This document shows, in pieces, positions 1 to 12,700 of a DNA stretch of 64,000 nucleotides. Position 1 is the stretch's first letter, and each line of letters starts with the position of its first letter. The stretch comes from Siphonodentalium dalli. Its lineage: Eukaryota; Mollusca; Scaphopoda; Gadilida; Siphonodentaliidae. Both the position numbers and the translations under genes were made by a program. Under the pieces are notes generated by a model. The model was given only the letters and a program-made list of their open reading frames with translations, was not told the DNA's origin and made no database searches. The stretch is taken from the NCBI GenBank assembly GCA_032622095.1, contig CP136065.1:249177474-249241473 (forward strand), given 5' to 3'.

Positions 1-3
1 GCT

Positions 4-920
4 CACAGTTATTGGCCATTATATATAAGTAGTAGCCCTAGAGTAAGAATAATAGGAAAGTTGGGAAACAACATGATAAAACAAAACGAATACGCTTCGG
101 ACATGAATAACTACGTATGCAAAACTATCGAATATCGATAATCACACTTACCATACATTTCTTGAGAGGTATAGATCCAGAAAAACTACTTTTATCAGGT
201 GAATATAATCAAAATCACGATAAAATTTGGCTCGACACAACATCATTAGCACGGAAATGTTAGGATCGATAACTCTTTCGAAAGTCGGGTTGGCGATTAC
301 CGCAATACGATATGGGAACACTGAGTACGTAACGTAACTATCACAAGTATAACGTACTCTGATAACTTATGACACTTATCGCCAAATTCATGCTTCAAAC
401 ATTTTAAACATGTCATCTTCAGCTTCTTTCATTTTATTTTTATGAAAATAAATAATAAATGGGGTGATAAATATGTATAAAATGACAAATAGAATCAAAT
501 TAGCCATTTTCCACGTGAAACTAAGGACAGGTACAAAAATTGGTGAAATATGAGTACGAACGTCAAAGTGTTCCCCTATCGTATTGCGGTAATCGCCAAC
601 CCGACTTTTCGAAAGAGTTATCGATCCTAACATTTCGTGCTAATGATGTTGTGATTTTGATTATGTTCACCTGATAAAAGTAGTTTTTCTGGATATACCT
701 CTCAAGAAATGTATGGTAAGTGTGATTATCGATATTCGATAGTTTTGCATACGTAGTTATTCATGTCCGAAGCGTATTCGTTTTGATGAGATTTCAAGTG
801 CAACAGGGGATATGGGTGGGTTTAAAAAAAATGTATTATCATGTTGTTTCCCAACTTTCCTATTATTCTTACTCTAGGGCTACTACTTAACTTATATATA
901 AATAATGGCCAATAACTGTG
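4..920. mobile_element. Foldback (long inverted-repeat) element
   Basis: Positions 4-320 reappear as the reverse complement at about 568-920, with small indels, leaving a central loop of roughly 250 bp. The outer ends read CACAGTTATTGGCC and its complement. The 8 bases after the right end are tgtttgct, and the only 3 bases visible before the left end are gct, which fits an 8-bp target duplication cut by the window edge. An 8-bp duplication would suggest hAT-type mobilisation, but the superfamily is uncertain. The loop holds an exon-like ORF on the minus strand, described separately. Confidence 0.7.
388..520 (-). CDS. Possible terminal exon with a transmembrane segment
   Basis: On the minus strand a good acceptor (pyrimidine tract, then CCTTAG at about 526-521) is followed by 1 nt and 43 codons ending in a stop at 388. 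The peptide has a strongly hydrophobic stretch (ANLILFVILYIFITPFIIYF) followed by a short Lys/Glu/Asp-rich tail. It could be the last exon of a type I membrane protein that begins at 3738 on the same strand, but no linking exons were identified. It lies in the loop of a foldback element, so it may instead be a captured fragment or chance. I do not recognise the family. Confidence 0.25.
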
Positions 921-2150
921 TGTTTGCTACGGTCTTGGTCACAAGTTGGTGGTCTAACGCTCACGATCACACAAAAATACGGGACTGAGCTTCAAAAGTG
1001 ATGACTGAGTCTGAGGTGAGTGTTGTTAATGTTTTGATTAGTGAAAGTAATGGACGACCACGATTCAATCGTAAGTGGAGGAATCAGGCCTGACAAAATC
1101 GTGGATAGTTTGTTCACAAAATTGCGATCGCCGATGTTGTAGATGACAATATCATGGGTTCTTCATAAGCATGTCATTGACTACCCTACACTCTTTCCAG
1201 CTATGATTTTTACTTACACGCGGCTGTGATTACGTCGCATGAGGAGGTAACCAAGGATACGCCACAATTCCGTAACTAAAATCAAACAGTGCTTGATATT
1301 TTTTTACTTGCAAACTTGACGTGAGCGTGAGCATGAGCAGTCCAACTACAGGTAACTTCCTATGAGGGAAATCTTTCCACTTATGATTGAATCGTGGTCG
1401 TCTGAACGTTCATTTGTTTTTCTTTTATTGTCCTTTTATTTATTCAATTTCAATTGAATCATTGAATCAACTTATCAAGATTCAAGGTTCAGAATCAGAT
1501 TCAGACTTTCAAGTTCAATTTCAAATTGCGGTACCTCTCAGCTTCAATTTCGCCTTCCTCAGTGTTCTGTTGAGAATACATACGACTCAATGTTCAGAAT
1601 ATTAGTGAGTTCTGATAATTATTATGATATTGAATGGATGCAAGATTGTACTAGATCATGGTTATAAACAGGAAGATGATACGTAAATCATGATAAAACA
1701 GCGCCCCCTGTGTAGAGCAGAATAATCTGCCCCTGGTTTCGAGTGTGTTCGATTCGACAGTCATAATTCCTGTCAGTTCGTCCAATCAAACCCACCAACC
1801 AAAATGTCTGCGCCCTGTAATTTTTGAGGTGACGTGTTTGATATAATTTTGTGTATAATTCATCAAAACAAAGAATTACCGAGCCAGTTGATTGCTTAAA
1901 TTATAGAAGTTTGTTACATGTAGATTATAAACTTTTCTGGCAGTGACATTGGGCCGATTGGCTGAGCAAATGAGCGACCAACCTCAGCCCGGCCCCACTC
2001 CCAGTCTCAGACCAGGTCTGCCAAATTGTGAAAATTCAAATTAATTGTGAAAGTTCATCTTAAATGTAGCTTAAAAACTGATTAAATTATGTATATCTAT
2101 AATACTCCACACCTGGTAAGTTTCATGCAATCATGCAAAAAACGGTCAAT
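921..2150. other. Upstream non-coding sequence, nothing recognised
   Basis: AT-rich sequence with no convincing coding exon or ordered repeat. Short ORFs near 1387-1605 are AT-biased and have no recognisable motif. A 5' untranslated exon of NFXL1 could lie anywhere upstream of 6602, but nothing here marks one. Confidence 0.4.
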
Positions 2151-2723
2151 CAGGCCTGGCCTTTTAAGGCGGGCGATCGCCTTCGCCCGCCTCCGCCCGC
2201 CTGAAATTAAAATAAGGAGGGCGCCTATCGCCCTCCTCGCGTAAGTATAATAAATAAAAAAAAAAAAATTCGGTGTTGGTATCTTTTAATAAGTATATAA
2301 ATATTATGGTTTACATATGCAAATACATATATGCCTATACAGCAGAGTGCTCTACCTATCATTAGCTTATGTCAGCTTCCGGTGGGTAAGACATGGTACC
2401 TCTAATTGTGGACTCTTCTGCTATAGGGCATCCCCCCTTTACTCACATAATGTGGGTCACACAAAACTACATTTTTTCCCTCAAGAAACACAACAAAATC
2501 CACAAATATATGCCAGAATCGCTCTCAGGGACACTACATATTAAACATTTCCCGGGGGAGGACCCCCGGACCCCCCTAATCATGAGAGGGGGACACCCCC
2601 TCTCAAACTCACCCCCGCTCGCCTCTGCGAGACTCGGATGATGCTTCGCATCATATGGTCAGATAAAATAGCCCTCCTGGGATAAATCATTGCCCTCCTT
2701 CCAATTTCAAAGGGCCAGGCCTG
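2151..2723. mobile_element. Non-autonomous hAT-like element
   Basis: The ends are CAGGCCTGGCCTTTT and its near complement ...AAAGGGCCAGGCCTG. The flanks share gtcaat on both sides (2145-2150 and 2724-2729), a shortened or mutated target duplication. The interior is GC-rich for this window and contains small palindromes (for example cccgggggaggacccccgg). No intact transposase frame is seen. The CAGG termini fit the hAT superfamily; that assignment is inference. Confidence 0.55.
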
Positions 2724-3101
2724 GTCAATAGGGATGCAGACTGGACCGGTTCGATCAGCGATCCTCCCCTGGACTTGAATAAGTTGGGATGGGGCGAATA
2801 TCGATTATGCTCTGTCTGTATCTGTATGATTATGTCCAAGATCCCAATAATGGTAATGTAGGACTGTAGAACTATAAGGTGTGGATTGACTTATGCAGTG
2901 ATTAGTACTACCAGTATATATAATATATAACTATGTTACATAGGAATTGCTAATGTTGCGGTCCATTGCGCCCATGGGTATCAGACAAAATCGGAAAACG
3001 TAACAATGTTTGTGTCTCAAAATAACCCTTTTAAAGCGGCACTCAGCTGTTTACAATGCGGTCAGAACCTTCAACATCAACGCTACATGGTTGTGGATTT
3101 T

Positions 3102-3343
3102 ATAGCATGTTGAAACTGCATTGAAGTTATAATGGATTATGTTGAAGATGAAAGAAATCACTATGCTATTATCGTATATATATTGCACAATAGACTAATT
3201 AACACAATTCAGTGTTGGTATACTTTTTAGGCACTGTGATGGGACATTTCAACGCTACTGCCTATGTGCGTTTAACTTGAACGTGATTTCTTTCATCTTC
3301 AACACAGTCCATTATAACTTCAATGCAGTTTCAACATGCTATA
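3102..3343. repeat. Inverted repeat with about 60-bp arms
   Basis: The left arm (about 3102-3162) and right arm (about 3283-3343) are near-perfect reverse complements, starting atagcatgttgaaactgc and ending with its complement. The roughly 120-bp loop has no ORF. It is probably a small MITE; no clear target duplication was found. Confidence 0.65.
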
Positions 3344-3573
3344 TTATCGTACCGGTATATTAATTTTTTTGTTATTTATGTTCACCTCAGAATTTTCCCA
3401 CTCCTATGTTCTCCAATCGGATGGCAGTGTAGTTGCCATTCAAAATGATGTTGGAAAAGATGACACGATAAATTAGGTTTGATTGAGCCCTTTAAGGGAA
3501 ATAAGTTCGGAGATCTACAGCATTTGAGATCTTAACTTGTCTGGTGACAAGTTGTGGTAATCTGACAACTTAC

Positions 3574-3738
3574 CGGTAGTGTCATGTAGTCTATACCATA
3601 CTGTTCTGTCATGCACATTTTACCTATTAATTCCTCACTTTTGTCACATTCCAGAGTGTGGATCCTGGGATCAAAATTGGCTGATAAAATCATGAATATC
3701 GCGATGAAACAAATCATAGACACAGGTCTGCCCATCAT
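3574..3738 (-). CDS. Possible first exon of a secreted or membrane protein
   Basis: On the minus strand an ATG at 3738 opens 55 codons that end exactly at a strong donor (CCG|GTAAGT, intron starting at 3573, phase 0). The peptide starts with a typical signal sequence (SMICFIAIFMILSA) followed by a short ectodomain with two cysteines. The frame continues briefly into the presumed intron before a stop. Exons further along the minus strand were not identified, except perhaps the transmembrane exon at 388-520. The family is not recognised. If real, this gene is divergent (head to head) with NFXL1. Confidence 0.35.
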
Positions 3739-4807
3739 TTTGTGTATTCTACCCCATCCAAAAATTTAGTAAATACATGGAATTATACATGTCAGAAGAA
3801 TTGACTTTTCTGTGGGTGAAAACTATTGACAATAATTGGTTGCTACATTGTATTTAATCTTCCATTCCACGGATTTCATGTCGTTTGACATGTTTCCGAT
3901 TCCAGGTAGGACAGTAGGAACATGTAGTTCGTCATTTTTTTTAAAGAAAGAGATTTTTTATAAATAGTAAGTGTGTTGATTTTATAACATACTAGTAACT
4001 ATCTGTGCCATTTTCTTATATAATTGTAATGAAAATTCCATTTTATTGTCATTTAATTCAGCAGAAATACAACTTGTACACAAAACATGTAAACATCATT
4101 ATTAACAAGGAAACTGAAAGTAAGATTCTGGAATCATATCAGGTATGGCAGTTTCTTAATCAACTACCGCATTTTATTAGCCATCAAGATAGCCTGAAAA
4201 TCACCGTTATATTATATACGGTAGCATATAGATGACAATATATCTGCCCATCATATCATGGTCGGCAGGCCCGTTGTCGGCAAAAACAGGCCTCTCAGGT
4301 CATCACAAAGATTACCGATGTATCGCTGATGGAACCCATGGCATCGTTCTGTTTCATTCAGAGTCGCCTCCACCGCAGTATGTTGCACTGACGGTTATCT
4401 CTACCGCTTTGATGTAACGACATTGAAACTGTGTTCCGTTAACAATAGAACCATGTTGACAGTCAATTTTCAATGTGGTCTCATGGCGGTTCCAATGATG
4501 CTTCAATGTGTCATCCAGACTGACACTTATTTTGAGAATATGTGTGTACATGTATGTTATTTGCAGACATGGTTGATTGATCAGTATACATGTAGTTGTT
4601 TATTGAAGTTAAAATATTGACAGCCAGATGTGCTTTCAGATTAAAATGAATAAAATGTCCCTGTTGCTTGCATGATTTGATTTTAATTGACTCACGTCAT
4701 GTATATAGAAGGCCAAATCCACATTATTAATTGCTGAAGAATAATTCATTGTAAGAGAAGTCAATTGCACTGAAGCCCAATTCAATTACAATTATTATTC
4801 TGATCTC
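3739..4807. other. Intergenic sequence, nothing recognised
   Basis: No supported exon or repeat is seen. The position between a candidate minus-strand first exon and NFXL1 makes this a plausible promoter area for either gene. No core promoter motif stands out. Confidence 0.3.
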
Positions 4808-4971
4808 ACACCCCTGCCAGATGACTAGTTAACTATGTGGAGCCAATCGGATTTTAAGTCACACCCCTGCCAGATGACTAGTTAACTACATGTATGTGGA
4901 GCCAATCGGATTGTAAGTCACACCCCTGCCAGATGACTAGTTAACTATGTGGAGCCAATCGGATTGTAAGA
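4808..4971. repeat. Tandem repeat, three copies of about 53-58 bp
   Basis: Three consecutive copies begin cacacccctgccagatgac and end gagccaatcggatt. The middle copy has a small insertion (acatgt). The array ends beside the hAT element that starts at 4985. Confidence 0.9.
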
Positions 4972-4984
4972 CCAAACTATTGAT

Positions 4985-5826
4985 TAGGGCCCTGCGAATC
5001 GGTTGTTTTCATTTCGAATCGAATCACAAATCAAATCAGGCAAACGATTCAAAATCGAATCTCGAATCGAATCATTGTTACTGAGCCAATCGAGATCAAA
5101 TACATAGAACTTCGAAAAAACATCTAAAATTGCCTGGTGAAAACCACCTGGTGATCGTCGATGTAGTGCATTATCCACAGATTATGTGCTTATCTACACA
5201 CTGCTGTGCATTTTCTGTGCCTAAGTAATCATTAAGTACAGATAAAAGAATACATGCATGATAGAACCAATGTCGACATAAATACGGACAAGCCTACCGC
5301 ATTATGCCTGCTTAATTTCGTTGAATAGCGCAGTATTTTCGCTACCCTTGCGATGATTGTGTTGTTGAACTGACAGACTTAACGGATAATGTTTACAAAA
5401 ATAATCATAACTTAGATTCAGACTCGCATTTATGCAAATCAAACAAAGATCTAAAATCTGGCACACATGTGTGTTATGGAATTCCCATGATTCCTGGAAC
5501 AACACGTACTAGCACACAGCCTTGAATGGCAATTTTGTTGTTCTTACAAATTGGGTCGATTAATTATAGATTAGTTCGTGATAACATTACATGTCCTGCC
5601 ATCGGACTCGGATATAACGGTACGTGTATACATGTACGTTTAAGTCGTTTACAACATTATTATAGTGAATTATCTTTTCTGGTGAGAGTAATGTGGTCTG
5701 TAGAAAGCACCAAAAAGCACCTGTCACCAAAGATTTGGCAAAATCCGAATCATGGTAGCCGGAATCAAATCGTATCAGACGAAAGATTTCGAATCGCATC
5801 GAATCGAACCAATTTGCAGGGCCCTA
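4985..5826. mobile_element. Non-autonomous hAT element with perfect 8-bp target duplication
   Basis: The terminal inverted repeats are TAGGGCCCTGCGAATCGG at the left and the complement of TAGGGCCCTGCAAATTGG at the right. The flanking 8 bp CTATTGAT is identical at 4977-4984 and 5827-5834. The sub-terminal regions are rich in cgaatcgaatc motifs on both sides. The 842-bp interior has no transposase. TAGGG ends with an 8-bp duplication identify the hAT superfamily. Confidence 0.85.
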
Positions 5827-6029
5827 CTATTGATGTGCTATTCCTTGGCCAGTTGGGTAATTACAGTATTACGTGGAGGGGATTACCCATTACTTACATC
5901 AATAATTGCGCTGAAGAATTCAATTGCGCTGAAGCACAATTAATTTTTAATTTAGCTAGAATGCAATTGAGTTGCCCTTCAGTGCAGTTGGATTATGCTT
6001 CAGTACAATTGAATTAGCTCAACTTGACT

Positions 6030-6560
6030 TGTCAATGAAATTTGTCATGACTGTAGATGGGAACGAGTCATTTTGGGGTAATTCGGCATAATAACATGGC
6101 CACCACCGGCCATCTTGGATTTCAAAATTCAATCCAGTGGCACGGGCTAAGTCCGTACTGTTTGTCTGATCATCATGAGATTTGTCATGGATGTTCATGA
6201 CATGTGGATGGAAACAAGTCATTTTTGGGTCATTCGGTCATAAAACATAGCTGCTGGCAGCCATTTTTAATTTTGCTCTTTGCAGACCGCATCCCTCATT
6301 TGATCATCACCAAACTTCTAGATGGAGCCATCCAATTTGTACGAATTTCATTGAAATACTTGGCCACCATTGGCCATCTTGGATTTTACTCTTTGTAAGA
6401 CTAAATCCCTCGGCAGACCCTACACCACCTCCCACATCCGATCATCACCAAACTTCATATGGATCTTCAAGGTGACCTCTAGATGGGAGCCTCCTATCTT
6501 TACCGAAATTTGTTAAAAAACATGGCTGCCAGCAGCCATTTTGGATTTAAAAACTTTGCA
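6030..6560. repeat. Degenerate copy of the AGCTCAACTT satellite family
   Basis: Several diverged units contain the phrases gatgggaacgagtcatttt, ggccatcttggattt and gatcatcatgaaatttgtc. The same units form the large blocks at 27166-28560 and 48368-50252. The end sequences of those blocks are missing here, so this is a remnant. It ends just before the acceptor of the first coding exon of NFXL1. Confidence 0.8.
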
Positions 6561-6623
6561 CTCTTCACATATAATCCAACAATCTTATGTTTTTTTTCAC
6601 AGATAAAAATGCTGAATACATAA

Positions 6624-6789
6624 ATGGATACGCAACCTGCCTATCTTCGAGGAAGGGGCAGGGGTAGAGGGCGAGGTGAGGGCCATTTTGGTGGTGGCCA
6701 GCAAGTGGGCAGAAATACACAGGTGAATGGGCAGAACAGATTTAGTGATAGCCAAAAAGAAAATACTGCAAATGTATGGAAAAAACAAG
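6624..6789 (+). CDS. NFXL1: NFXL1 coding exon 1 (start codon, RGRG-rich)
   Basis: The exon begins after TTTTTTTCACAG (acceptor at 6601-6602) with 21 nt of 5' UTR. A four-codon upstream ORF starts at 6609. The ATG at 6624 is the only one that opens the conserved frame. It encodes [16 protein letters not shown]..., an Arg/Gly tract like that near the human NFXL1 N-terminus, then a Gln/Asn-rich linker ending KKQ. The donor is CAAG|GTATGT, phase 1. The start is supported by position and by the repeated RG motif rather than by strong sequence identity. Confidence 0.85.
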
Positions 6790-9700
6790 GTATGTTTATA
6801 GTGGCATTCCAAGTGACAATTTTGGTGTTATTTCACTTCAGAATATCTAATATCACATATATGTATTGAATGACAGATTTTCATCAATAATACCTGCTAG
6901 AATGTGGAGTTCAAATCATCAGCCAATACGCCAAGGATTTGATAGCAAACAATATGTAATCGGGGTTCACGATTGGATGGCTAGTGGCATCTAATCGCGA
7001 GCACGGGTGGCACGTGATGTTCGATTGAATATCAGAATGTAGGGTATCATATAATCCCATATCCCATAATATGTCAAATATAGGGAATTATCGAAATATT
7101 AAATACAACGAAAAAGCGAATTAGGAAAATACAGCGAAATAGCGGAATAAAAAATGCAGCAAAATGGCGAAATAGAGCGAAATATTGAAATAGGAAATTA
7201 TTTTTATTAACTAAATAACGGAGATATTTGAAGAAGTGTTTTTGACGAAATAACGGAAATATTTGAAGAAGTGTTTTAAAGAGCGTAACCCAAAACTCCC
7301 CAAGCCCACCCACCCTATAGAAGAATTTGACTTATATTTCACCAGAGTTGATCTATTGTGGTGTTGCAATTTCTCATACAAATCGCCGTTATTTCGTAAA
7401 GGTACATTCTTTATAGAGTTATTACCCTTCAGATTAAATATGATAGTCAATCGAAACCACGCGTGCCTCCCGTGGTCACGATTGTATGCCAATAGCCATC
7501 ATATCGTGAACCCCGATATGATATCTTTTGGTAGTCAAGTGTGTGCGTATTAGGTGAATCATGACACTGAATCCAATCAGCCAACAGAAGCCACATTCTC
7601 TCTCTCTTTACTAGTATGTAATCATACATTCAGCCTCTCATTCATTTGTAGGGGGAGAACAACCCATAGGCATGTGGTCTATGTCATGGAAGCCATCATT
7701 GCAATGCAAGCTAGCCATAGTGGGTATATGTTCGATTCCCGGTATGGGTCAGGCTGAGAATTATCTTCTAAAAAAAATAGTCACTTTGTTGGCTGATTTC
7801 ATCATTAGGGATGTAATACCATCCAAAAAGGCCGGACTCGGTCAAAAAAATGAAAATAAATAACTTGCCTCTTAATAAAGTCTATAAATGGTGTAGCATC
7901 TCGTTGATAATTATAACTATATATTTTTTCAGCCACCAGGCATAAGGAGGAAGAAGTGGATGTAATACCATCCAAAAATAAATAACTTGCCTCTTAATAA
8001 AGTCTATAAATGGTGTAGCATCTCGTTGATAATTATAACTATATATTTTTTCAGCCACCAGGCATAAGGAGGAAGAAGTGGATGTAATACCATCCAAAAA
8101 TAAATAACTTGCCTCTTAATAAAGTCTATAAATGGTGTAGCATCTCGTTGATAATTATAACTATATATTTGTTCAGCCACCAGGCATAAGGAGGAAGAAG
8201 TGGATGTAATACCATCCAAAAATAAATAACTTGCCTCTTAATAAAGTCTATTAATGGTGTAGCATCTCGTTGATAATTATAACTATATATTTTTTCAGCC
8301 ACCAGGCATAAGGAGGAAGAAGTGGTTGATAATTATAACTATATATTTTTTCAGCCACCAGGCATAAGGAGGAAGAAGTGGTTGATAATTATAACTATAT
8401 ATTTTTTCAGCCACCAGGCATAAGGAGGAAGAAGTGGATGTAATACCATCCAAAAATAAATAACTTGCCTCTTAATAAAGTCTATAAATGGTGTAGCATC
8501 TCGTTGATAATTATAACTATATATTTTTTCAGCCACCAGGCATAAGGAGGAAGAAGTGGTTGATAATTATAACTATATATTTTTTCAGCCACCAGGCATA
8601 AGGAGGAAGAAGTGGTCGATAATTATAACTATATATTTTTTCAGCCACCAGACATAAGGAGGAAGAAGTGGATGTAATACCATCCAAAAATAAATAACTT
8701 GCCTCTTAATAAAGTCTATAAATAGTGTAGCATCTCGTTGATAATTATAACTATATATTTTTTCAGCCACCAGGCATAAGGAGGAAGAAGTGGATGTAAT
8801 ACCATCCAAAAATAAATAACTTGCCTCTTAATAAAGTCTATAAATGGTGTAGCATCTCGTTGATAATTATAACTATATATTTGTTCAGCCACCAGGCATA
8901 AGGAGGAAGAAGTGGATGTAATACCATCCAAAAATAAATAACTTGCCTCTTAATAAAGTCTATAAATGGTGTAGCATCTCGTTGATAATTATAACTATAT
9001 ATTTTTTCAGCCACCAGGCATAAGGAGGAAGAAGTGGATGTAATACCATCCAAAAATAAATAACTTGCCTCTTAATAAAGTCTATAAATGGTGTAGCATC
9101 TCGTTGATAATTATAACTATATATTTGTTCAGCCACCAGGCATAAGGAGGAAGAAGTGGATGTAATACCATCCAAAAATAAATAACTTGCCTCTTAATAA
9201 AGTCTATAAATGGTGTAGCATCTCGTTGATAATTATAACTATATATTTGTTCAGCCACCAGGCATAAGGAGGAAGAAGTGGATGTAATACCATCCAAAAA
9301 TAAATAACTTGCCTCTTAATAAAGTCTATAAATGGTGTAGCATCTCGTTGATAATTATAACTATATATTTTTTCAGCCACCAGACATAAGGAGGAAGAAG
9401 TGGATGTAATACCATCCAAAAATAAATAACTTGCCTCTTAATAAAGTCTATAAATGGTGTAGCATCTCGTCGATAATTATAACTATATATTTTTTCAGCC
9501 ACCAGACATAAGGAGGAAGAAGTGGATGTAATACCATCCAAAAATAAATAACTTGCCTCTTAATAAAGTCTATATAAATGGTGTAGCATCTCGTTGATAA
9601 TTATAACTATATATTTTTTCAGCCACCAGGTATAAGGAGGAAGAAGTGGATGTAATACCATCCAAAAATTAATAACTTGCCTCTTAATAAAGTCTATAAA

Positions 9701-12700
9701 TGGTGTAGCATCTCGTTGATAATTATAACTTTATATTTTTTCAGCCATCAGGCATAAGGAGGAAGAAGTGGTCGAGTCACAACCTCTTAATAAAGTCTAT
9801 AAATGGTGTAGCATCTCGTTGATAATTATAACTATATATTTTTTCAGCCACCAAGCGTAAGGAGGAAGAAGTGGTCGAGAGGCATAAGGAGGAAGAAGTC
9901 GTCGAGTCACAACCTGTAGAGTTGAGGTTTCAAGATGCATCAAAGAAACTACAGGCATCTGTAAAACGTCACGTGGAAGACTTCGACGATGTGTCATCCG
10001 AGGACGAAGATGACATTGCTGACAATGTCATGCAGTCAATTTTCAAATCTTACTCATCGCTTGGTAAGAATATTGCTTGAAATAATCTGATGAATCATTG
10101 TTTCATATACAACCACAATTTTTAATGCTACGGCTCATAACTGGTGAATACATGTATGTGAAACTTATACCAATGAGGTCATTATGAGGAGTAGCTGAAA
10201 AGTATTACTGATATCTATAGTGCACATACATTAACCCTTTACCCAACAGAAGGGCCCTGTGCCAATGCATTCTCTTATATATGCGAGTCGACCATAGGTC
10301 GCCTCGCATATATAAGAGAATGCATTGGCTTAACACATTAAAAATTATAAAATTGTTAAAGAATGTAAGAAAAAATTGGTAAAAAGTGTTAAAAAAAGAT
10401 TTTTTTTAGGCCAATGCATTCTCTTATATATGCGAGGCGACCTATGGTCGACTCGCATATATAAGAGAATGCATTGGCACAGGGCATAACTGTACCTATC
10501 ACAATGTGGTCAAGGAGCCGGTTCCAATGATATCCATATTTGTATGGTTTTATTGAGACAGACCGAAGATATTTTTGGCTGTTGAAGCTTTATTTGGCCG
10601 GTTTTGGCCGGTTTGTTGGGTAAAGGGCTAATTCAGATTGTTTGGCTTCGGCAATCCGCTACAGCAACAGTATGCCGTGGCCCAGTTTGCTTCAGCAAAT
10701 TGCTTCGGCAATGCTGATTGCCGTAGCCAATTATGAAGGCTGTATAGTGCACATAAATCATAATAATCCAGCTACAATTTATAATCACCCCTTGACCATG
10801 TCAATTTTTCACAATGATAATGCATGTATTTTATATTCGCTATCGTGCTTCTTTAAAAATTTTATTTACTGTTTATAGTTGAACACTTTTATTTTAATAG
10901 ACTTGGTTTCATTAAAGGGGTACTGTACACTAAGATAGGTGATTTTTTTTATTTACTCCCATTGAAATAACTTTCAAGTTAGATTGTGTTCGTGTTTTTA
11001 TGAGTTTCGTATAAACCTAATTTAGCGAAGAAAATATTGATCTTGGAAACAAAAATATTACGATTTCAAACTACGCGCCATGTTTTTGACCTTCACCGGA
11101 GAAGACGCAAGTCGCAGGAAGAACCGGAAGTTCATTGCTCACAGCTTCGATTGATGCATTCAATCTCTTCCATCGAACAATCTCACTCCCTATAAAATAC
11201 TTGACGCTTGTTTCTTTCTCCTTTTTTCCCGAATCGGTTATAACGGGCCTTCTTTTGCAGGTAACATGTTATGTTTGCAACTCAATAATGTTCGCGAATG
11301 GCCGCCGATAAAAGACACGCAACATATGCGATTTCAAGAACGGTAACTCGTAATGGCATAATTCTCCATTTTATGACTCCAGCCATAAATGAATTTATAT
11401 TAAATAATTCAATTTTACTTTTACGATAGCCTGTTAACCGGAACGTTTTCAGTAGACATCGTCGACTCAAATTAGTTATTTTATAATATAATATTCATAT
11501 TAGATCGCTATTGTCACTGGGAATTTATTGAAATTGGGGTACAGTACCCCTTTAACCCTTTCTTTTAATACTCAGTTCCCTTAGGAAATGTTCAGATAAT
11601 AGGCCGTTTGTTGAACTTATTATCTGAACATTTCCCACAAATGTATATGAATCTTCTGCACTTGTTTATCTTTTTGTCTGGCTAACGTCTGCTCATATAT
11701 CCTTAAAGTTACTCAATCTGATTCGATGGTCCCCATATAATCAGATTCCAACAACAACAACATTTTTAGAAATGCCGCTTCACTTATCAGAATCGATTAA
11801 TTGCCCGAAAATAATGCTAACCACTGTCAATTTTAGTATAAAATTGCCCGAAATGTGTTATTTATCAACATGTTATTCGATGAAATTTGGCCTTATTATC
11901 AAAACAAAACAAAGCCTCTTGATTTTAGAATCAAATATTTTTTACCCCCGAAAACAAATAAATAGTAATTGAGGGGCGCTTAATTGTATTATGCATCTTT
12001 AACATACCTCCAAATGAATAATAGACTATTCCGGTCTATAATTTTGTAACTGAATGGGATAATTCATTGTTCAGACAAGATATCCTGTCTTATTATAAAT
12101 GATTTATAAATTATCTTCCGGTGTATTCCAGAAGTAACAAAGTTATGAGGGGTTACCGGTTTATAGTAATCAGCTATTCCGTCTGTCCACCAGTCTAGTG
12201 GGGTGTGTACAAGTCTGTCCGTCAGTCTAGTAGGGTGTGTCCACAACTTTGTCCGAGCTTGTATTTATATGTTTTACAGTAAATTTGGTTTTAATCTTGA
12301 CACAGATATTCCATACCATGGAATCCTGTCCACCTGCGATTATGAGGTTCTTCTGACTTTATATAGTAGCGTTATCCCACTTTTCGACTATCACAACATG
12401 TATAATTTTGTCTGAGCTTGTATTTTTTTTTTCCGAAATTTTTTTTTTTATTAATATGGGGACCATTAACCCCTTACACAACAAAACGGCCAAAACCGAC
12501 CAAATAAAGCTTCAACAGCCTAAAATATCTTCGGTCTGTCTCAATAGAACCATACAAATATGGATATCATTGGAACCGGCTCCTTGACCACATTGTGATA
12601 GTTACAGTTATGCCCTGTGCCAATGCATTCTCTTATATATGCAATATAAGAGAATGCATTGGCCTAAAAAAAATCTTTTTTTAACACTTTTTACCATTTT

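Noticed and set aside
5526..6017. 163-residue plus-strand ORF
   Set aside because: It spans the right end of the hAT element at 4985-5826 and its flank. No motif; reads through the terminal inverted repeat.
7655..7770. Functional tRNA gene
   Set aside because: There is a B-box match, but no cloverleaf stems pair and the A box is poor.
7882..9541. Repeated minus-strand ORFs of about 71 codons starting [10 protein letters not shown]
   Set aside because: They are read across the 122-bp array and repeat with it; no start context, motif or independent support.
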